Below are positions 59,722-64,000 of a stretch of 64,000 nt of DNA, piece after piece. Position 1 is the first letter of the stretch; every line of letters starts with the position of its first letter. Below the pieces are notes generated by a model. The model did no database searches and was not told the DNA's origin. It saw only the letters and a list, made by a program, of their open reading frames with translations. Position numbers and translations under genes: made by a program. Source of the DNA: Mucilaginibacter gossypiicola (GTDB lineage Bacteria > Bacteroidota > Bacteroidia > Sphingobacteriales > Sphingobacteriaceae); the NCBI RefSeq assembly GCF_900110105.1, contig NZ_FOCL01000005.1, positions 124,001 through 188,000 of the forward strand, read 5' to 3'.

Positions 59722-60624
59722 TTAGGCATCAGTTAAAGAGGCCGTATGGGTACGATAGTGCATTGGTGAATATCCTGTTCCTTTTTTAAAATACTTGCTA
59801 AAAATAAAAGGATCATTAAAATTGAGGTCCCGCGCTATTTCAACAAAACTCAAAAGGGTATAACTTACAAGGTACCTGGCTGCATTGATCACTTTTTTAT
59901 TAATGAGTTCGGTAGGCGTATGGCCGCTTATTTTTTTTGTTACCATGTATAAATAATTGGTGGTAACGCAAAGTACAGACGCGTAAAACTCAGGTTTTCT
60001 GTTTGTTTTGAAATGATCGGCAAGCAGGTGATTAAACCTCGAAAATAGTTCTTCTTCTTTGTTGGTGATCACCTGATAGGCATGGATATATTGGGATACA
60101 ATATTATCCGTTTCGTAAATAAGCGCAGAGGTCAGGTTTCGGGCAACAAGTTCCCAGCTGGAATTGGAGAGATGGTAAAACAAAGTAAAAATCTCACTAA
60201 ACAGGTTCCTGATTTTTTTGCGGTCTGCATCATTTAGTTCTATAAGTGTCGGAATCCCCTGACTTAAAAAAGAATGATTCCTTACCGAAAAGATATTTTC
60301 ATTTAATGATTCAATAAATTTCTTGCTAAATAACACAAATGAGCCGGTAGTGCCTTCAGCAACGTTTGATACCTTCCACAATTGTCCGGGCCGGTAAATC
60401 AACAGGGAATTTGGAGTGAGGTTACATAAATCGCCATTGATGTTAATTTCCAGTTGCCCCTGATCTATCAGCCCGAAACAATAATAATCCGGCTTTACAA
60501 AATCCACTTCAAATGTTAACGGGATTTCTGTTAAATATAAAAACTCATCAGAGTTGGGCCAATCCAAACCTCGGTAGGCGATAATGTCTTTAATTGAATA
60601 TTTGAGAACGGAGTGGGTTTTCAT
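59722..60624 (-). CDS. AraC family transcriptional regulator
   Basis: A 300-residue regulator. The N-terminal cupin-type sensor includes LTPNSLLIYRPGQLWKVSN; the C-terminal HTH has FYASVLCVTTNYLYMVTKKI, NKKVINAARYLVSYTLLSFV, EIARDLNFNDPFIFSKYFKK and GYSPMHYR. It probably controls the SDR and ADH genes downstream. Confidence 0.9.
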   Translation of the reverse strand: MKTHSVLKYSIKDIIAYRGLDWPNSDEFLYLTEIPLTFEVDFVKPDYYCFGLIDQGQLEININGDLCNLTPNSLLIYRPGQLWKVSNVAEGTTGSFVLFSKKFIESLNENIFSVRNHSFLSQGIPTLIELNDADRKKIRNLFSEIFTLFYHLSNSSWELVARNLTSALIYETDNIVSQYIHAYQVITNKEEELFSRFNHLLADHFKTNRKPEFYASVLCVTTNYLYMVTKKISGHTPTELINKKVINAARYLVSYTLLSFVEIARDLNFNDPFIFSKYFKKGTGYSPMHYRTHTASLTDA

Positions 60625-60863
60625 AAACGTTTATCTGCACATAATATAAACGTTTAATTACCTGAAAAGATTTTATCCTTGTGCTAATTTGCGGTCATTT
60701 TTATAAAATTTACCCGTACTAATAGCAAATGGATCTGCTGCGCTCGGGAGGCTTCAGTGCAACACTGCCATTATAAGTAGTTATATCATCGCCCCTCACT
60801 AATTATGCACAAATACGCACGGATACAGGCTATTTTCATCGTTCGGAATAAAGCGATGAGGAA

Positions 60864-60893
60864 TTGTGTTTGTTAAAATAATTATTACATTTG
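60864..60893 (+). promoter_or_regulatory. Candidate -33/-7 promoter of the third ECF gene
   Basis: TTG (60864-60866), then 19 nt, then TACATTTG (60886-60893), an exact match to the Bacteroidota TTG-N19-TAnnTTTG model. It predicts a leader of about 140 nt to the ATG at 61040. The rest of the 415-nt gap from 60625 holds no gene I can support. Confidence 0.6.
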
Positions 60894-61039
60894 GATACCA
60901 ATTATAATGTAGCCTTTAAACCGGTTTAGTTATAAACTTATAAATAAATTACCACAAAAACGGTTATGCCCCGATGCATCCCGGCACCCGTTAACCTATT
61001 TATATTTCAAATAAAACAATATAAATAATTGATATAGAA

Positions 61040-61633
61040 ATGTTAATACATTTAGATGAAAGTGAATTGTTAAAACGGCTCTCCGAAGGGGACCGGCGCG
61101 CTTTTACTACACTGTATAACCGAAACATCAATAATTTATACCGCTATATTTATTTGATCAGCAAATCTGCCGAGCTTACCGAAGAAATTGTACAATGCGT
61201 TTTTATAAAGATCTGGGAGCGCCGGCAATCAATGGAACATATTCATTCTTTTCAATCATATGTTTATCGTTCTGCCAAAAATCTCCTTTTAGATCATATC
61301 AAAAAAACTAAAGCGGAGGCAAAGGTGTTGGTACTGGCTCAGCCAGATTCGGAAGAAAGCCCCGAAACATCAGATGCGGCTGTCAACTATAAGGAGTTTT
61401 ATATGATGGCACAGGATGCCATTAATTTGCTGCCCGAAAAGAGAAGGCGCATAGTAGAACTCCGGACGAGGGAAGAACTCAGCCTCGACGAAATTGCCGA
61501 CAGGCTTTCTCTTTCAAAATCTACAGTAAAAAACCAGCTTTACGCAGGTATGGATTTTGTTCGCAAGTATTTACAGGCCAATGGTGAACTCACCCTGGGC
61601 TTATTGGTAGCGGCTGCCTGGTGGCGGATTTGA
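61040..61633 (+). CDS. ECF-type RNA polymerase sigma factor without FecR
   Basis: A 197-residue ECF sigma factor. Region 2: RAFTTLYNRNINNLYRYIYL and TEEIVQCVFIKIWERRQSME; region 4: LLPEKRRRIVELRTREELSL and DEIADRLSLSKSTVKNQLYA. A hydrophobic C-terminus (LTLGLLVAAAWWRI) matches FecI-like factors. Unlike the other two ECF genes here, no FecR or SusC follows; the next frame is the AraC-permease fusion 192 nt downstream. Whether it controls that gene is unknown. Confidence 0.92.
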   Translation: MLIHLDESELLKRLSEGDRRAFTTLYNRNINNLYRYIYLISKSAELTEEIVQCVFIKIWERRQSMEHIHSFQSYVYRSAKNLLLDHIKKTKAEAKVLVLAQPDSEESPETSDAAVNYKEFYMMAQDAINLLPEKRRRIVELRTREELSLDEIADRLSLSKSTVKNQLYAGMDFVRKYLQANGELTLGLLVAAAWWRI

Positions 61634-61825
61634 TCTCTTTTCAAAGTAACGCCACAATTTAAAAACAAGAGACTCTGGACAATTGCGGTTCCTGGCAATT
61701 TTTTACCATCCAAAACCGCACATAGCCATGTTCGATTTTGGAACAGTTATTTTGATTGTTGTTTTGTAATTTTTTATTAATCAATTGTTTAAAACAAAGG
61801 AACGAGGATTGATGGAAGTTGGAAA

Positions 61826-64000
61826 ATGAAAGCATACGCCCTTCATATCGATTTCTACGACCTGGCTTTCCTGGGAACCATATACGTTGGGTTCGCTTTC
61901 AGCCTGATGTTATTCCTTGTGCAAAAAGGTAACAAGGCTGCGAATAGACTTCTTGGACTTATCCTCCTGATTACAGTTGTCGAGATATTGCGGGCTTTAA
62001 ACACCGACATCAGCATGGGACTACCGCACTTATCACTGGCCTTAGGACCGCTCATCTATTTTTATGTAGGAAACATAGCAAAGCCCGACTACAAATTCCG
62101 CACCCTCGACCTGATACATTTCTGTCCCTCGCTGGTGGAGGAAATGTCGGCTATTTACGATTCATCAAGTATACCATGGTTGAACACATTACTTCAATTC
62201 ATGGTATTCATTTCGGTTTGCGCCTACTTGTATGCCGCTCAGGTGCTGATCAAAGACTTTTCCCTTGCGTTAAAATTTAATGGCGGCGACCGTTACCGGC
62301 TGAAATTACGCCGATTGCATAATGTAGTGAGAGGTTTCGCCTTTCTATGGTTATTGTGGATCCCTTTTTACATCGCCGCTTGCTTAGATCCCCACAGCCA
62401 GTCAATGCACTTGTTCCGTCCATTATACTTGCTATTGGCAGCATCAGCGATAGGTGCGGCCGGCATGGTGATCTTAAGGCCTGAAATCAACTTGCCTACA
62501 GATGAACCCTATTTTTTGAAATCGCCATCGCCTGATGCCGTTAAGCAAAGGGCCGGCTGGCTTAAACAAATGATGAGAAAAGGGGCTTACTACAAAGACC
62601 CTGATTTGAGTTTGCCCACCCTGGCTGACAAGCTTGGGTTGACCACTCACGAATTGTCTGCGGTAATCAATACCGTATTTAAACAAAGCTTCAATGACTT
62701 TGTAAATGAGTTTCGTGTAGCAGATGTAGTCAGTAAGCTGCAGAATCCGGCTTTTGAAAAGTTCACCCTGGAGGGCATAGCTTATGATTCCGGTTTTAAC
62801 TCGCCCAGCACCTTTCACCGCGCGTTCAAGCGGGTGACTGGAGAAACGCCTGCAGCGTATAAAAAACAACTGTCATCTTATAATTTGACATATGGTTCCC
62901 GGCCAGCACCGGTAATTTCGTACCAGGTAACCCGGAATCATATGTTTAAAAATTATCTGAAAATTGCCTGGCGGAACACGACCAGGAACAAAGCTTCTTC
63001 ATTGATCAATATCAGCGGCCTGGCGGTAGGAATGGCCGTTGCCATGCTCATTGGTTTATGGATATGGGACGAGGTGTCGTTTAATAAATTCAACACGAAT
63101 TATGACCACATCGTGCAGGTACTGGCCAATAAGCATGTCGGCGGGGGAATTGCGACGCAGGCCTCGCAGCCTTTTCCGCTGTCAGCAGAATTACGGGGGC
63201 AGTACGGTAGCGACTTCAAAGCTGTTGCTGCCACCGTTATCTACGAGCAGAATATCAATTATAATAATCATGCCTTTTCCCGAGTCGGCTGTTTTTCCGA
63301 ACCTTCACTAACCGATATCTTCACGCTGCATATGGTGAAAGGATCGAAAGAAGCGTACAAGATACCGGGCACCATACTGATCAATGAATCACTGGCGCGG
63401 GCTGTGTTCGGAAATGCTGACCCCATCAATAAAACAATCAAGATCAGCGATGCCTACCTGGTTCAGGTTGGCGGAGTGTATCAGGACCTGCCTCAAAATA
63501 CGCAGCTGGGCAGTGTTGAATTTATTGCGCCTATCCGTCTCCTGTTTAAAAATTCAGGAGATATGAATAACTGGTATGACAGTTCTTTTCAGATTTTTGC
63601 CTTACTGAATGAAGGAAGCCAGTTGCCGCAGGTAGCCCATAAAATACAGAACATCCTGAGTGACCGCAGAAAAGATCCTACAAAACCCGCGTTGGTATTA
63701 TTTCCGATGCATCAGTGGCATCTCTACGAGTTTAAAGATGGCATTGCTGTTGCAGGTCGTCTGCAGTTCATATGGCTTTTTGGCATTATCGGCTTATTTG
63801 TTTTATTGCTGGCCTGCATTAATTTCATGAATCTGAGCACGGCCAGGAGCGAAAAGCGTGCAAAGGAAGTGGGGATACGCAAGGCCATCGGCTCCCTGCG
63901 CGGGCAGTTGGTGACGCAGTTCCTCAGCGAATCTTTTCTAATTGTAGCTATATCGTTCCTGATCGCCGTTCTGCTGACCTGGCTGAGCCTGCCATTTTTT
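61826..64000 (+). CDS. Membrane AraC-type regulator fused to MacB/FtsX-type ABC permease, 3' end outside window
   Basis: One uninterrupted frame of 725 codons runs from ATG 61826 to the last base. Residues 1-230 hold about six hydrophobic helices (LAFLGTIYVGFAFSLMLFLV, LSLALGPLIYFYVG, FAFLWLLWIPFYIAACL, LYLLLAASAIGAAGMVIL). About 245-348 is an AraC-type HTH: SLPTLADKLGLTTHELSAVI, FVNEFRVADVVSKL, GIAYDSGFNSPSTFHRAFKR and TGETPAAYKK. After a linker (349-372) residue 373 starts MFKNYLKIAWRNTTRNKASS, the usual beginning of an FtsX/MacB permease: first helix ISGLAVGMAVAMLIGLWIW, a periplasmic domain, then FIWLFGIIGLFVLLLACINF with MNLSTARSEKRAKEVGIRKA. ATG 62942 could restart the permease. No stop codon separates the parts. 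Confidence 0.85.
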   Translation, partial: MKAYALHIDFYDLAFLGTIYVGFAFSLMLFLVQKGNKAANRLLGLILLITVVEILRALNTDISMGLPHLSLALGPLIYFYVGNIAKPDYKFRTLDLIHFCPSLVEEMSAIYDSSSIPWLNTLLQFMVFISVCAYLYAAQVLIKDFSLALKFNGGDRYRLKLRRLHNVVRGFAFLWLLWIPFYIAACLDPHSQSMHLFRPLYLLLAASAIGAAGMVILRPEINLPTDEPYFLKSPSPDAVKQRAGWLKQMMRKGAYYKDPDLSLPTLADKLGLTTHELSAVINTVFKQSFNDFVNEFRVADVVSKLQNPAFEKFTLEGIAYDSGFNSPSTFHRAFKRVTGETPAAYKKQLSSYNLTYGSRPAPVISYQVTRNHMFKNYLKIAWRNTTRNKASSLINISGLAVGMAVAMLIGLWIWDEVSFNKFNTNYDHIVQVLANKHVGGGIATQASQPFPLSAELRGQYGSDFKAVAATVIYEQNINYNNHAFSRVGCFSEPSLTDIFTLHMVKGSKEAYKIPGTILINESLARAVFGNADPINKTIKISDAYLVQVGGVYQDLPQNTQLGSVEFIAPIRLLFKNSGDMNNWYDSSFQIFALLNEGSQLPQVAHKIQNILSDRRKDPTKPALVLFPMHQWHLYEFKDGIAVAGRLQFIWLFGIIGLFVLLLACINFMNLSTARSEKRAKEVGIRKAIGSLRGQLVTQFLSESFLIVAISFLIAVLLTWLSLPFF

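Noticed and set aside
62942..64000. Permease as a separate gene starting at ATG 62942
   Set aside because: Possible, but the upstream frame reads into it without a stop, so I annotate one fused gene and note the internal ATG as an alternative.

Overview
The window looks like chromosomal DNA of a Sphingobacteriaceae-type Bacteroidota, most like Mucilaginibacter or Pedobacter. The evidence is two SusC/SusD pairs with ECF sigma/FecR regulators, a type IX secretion plug protein, a TamL-like outer-membrane protein, promoter -7 boxes of the form TAnnTTTG, few Shine-Dalgarno sequences, and many interspersed palindromic repeats. Genus and species are inference.

Layout. 1-8 kb: housekeeping and envelope genes (partial TamL-like protein, TspO, cupin, SGNH esterase, ABC-F ATPase, T9SS plug, acyl-CoA thioesterase, Pmp3). 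8-10.1 kb and 13.8-14.5 kb: repeat-rich intergenic DNA with at least five repeat families and an AT-rich orphan gene. 10.1-15.3 kb: a glycolytic operon (pfkA, a sugar-kinase-like gene with a ruined phosphate-1 loop, gapA), a divergent Nudix-like regulator, and an intact paralogue of the kinase-like gene. 15.6-19.9 kb: an exported Nif3-like protein and a GT87 / GT2 / polysaccharide deacetylase cluster. 20.0-21.6 kb: tRNA-Arg(TCT) followed by a tyrosine recombinase. 21.9-30.3 kb: a minus-strand redox operon (two SDRs, two aldo/keto reductases of which one carries an in-frame TGA, NTF2-like and ABM proteins), two AraC regulators and an inositol-monophosphatase-like gene. 30.4-33.3 kb: a DODA dioxygenase and an NTF2-like / esterase / Crp-Fnr operon; both units share a 40-bp upstream box at the same distance from a -7 element.

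33.5-57.6 kb holds two tandem plus-strand nutrient loci, each starting with an ECF sigma factor and a FecR anti-sigma factor. The first (33.5-42.9 kb) has SusC, SusD and a large zinc metalloprotease, which suggests peptide or protein use. The second (43.2-57.6 kb) has SusC, SusD, GH28, GH92, GH28 and a GH43-like/GH27 fusion, which suggests a pectin-like glycan carrying mannosyl and galactosyl groups. 57.9-60.6 kb: an alcohol dehydrogenase, an SDR and an AraC regulator. 61.0-64.0 kb: an ECF sigma factor without FecR, then a 725-codon frame still open at the window edge. That frame joins a multi-pass membrane AraC-type regulator to a MacB/FtsX-type ABC permease with no stop between them. I rate this fusion as the most unusual object in the window.
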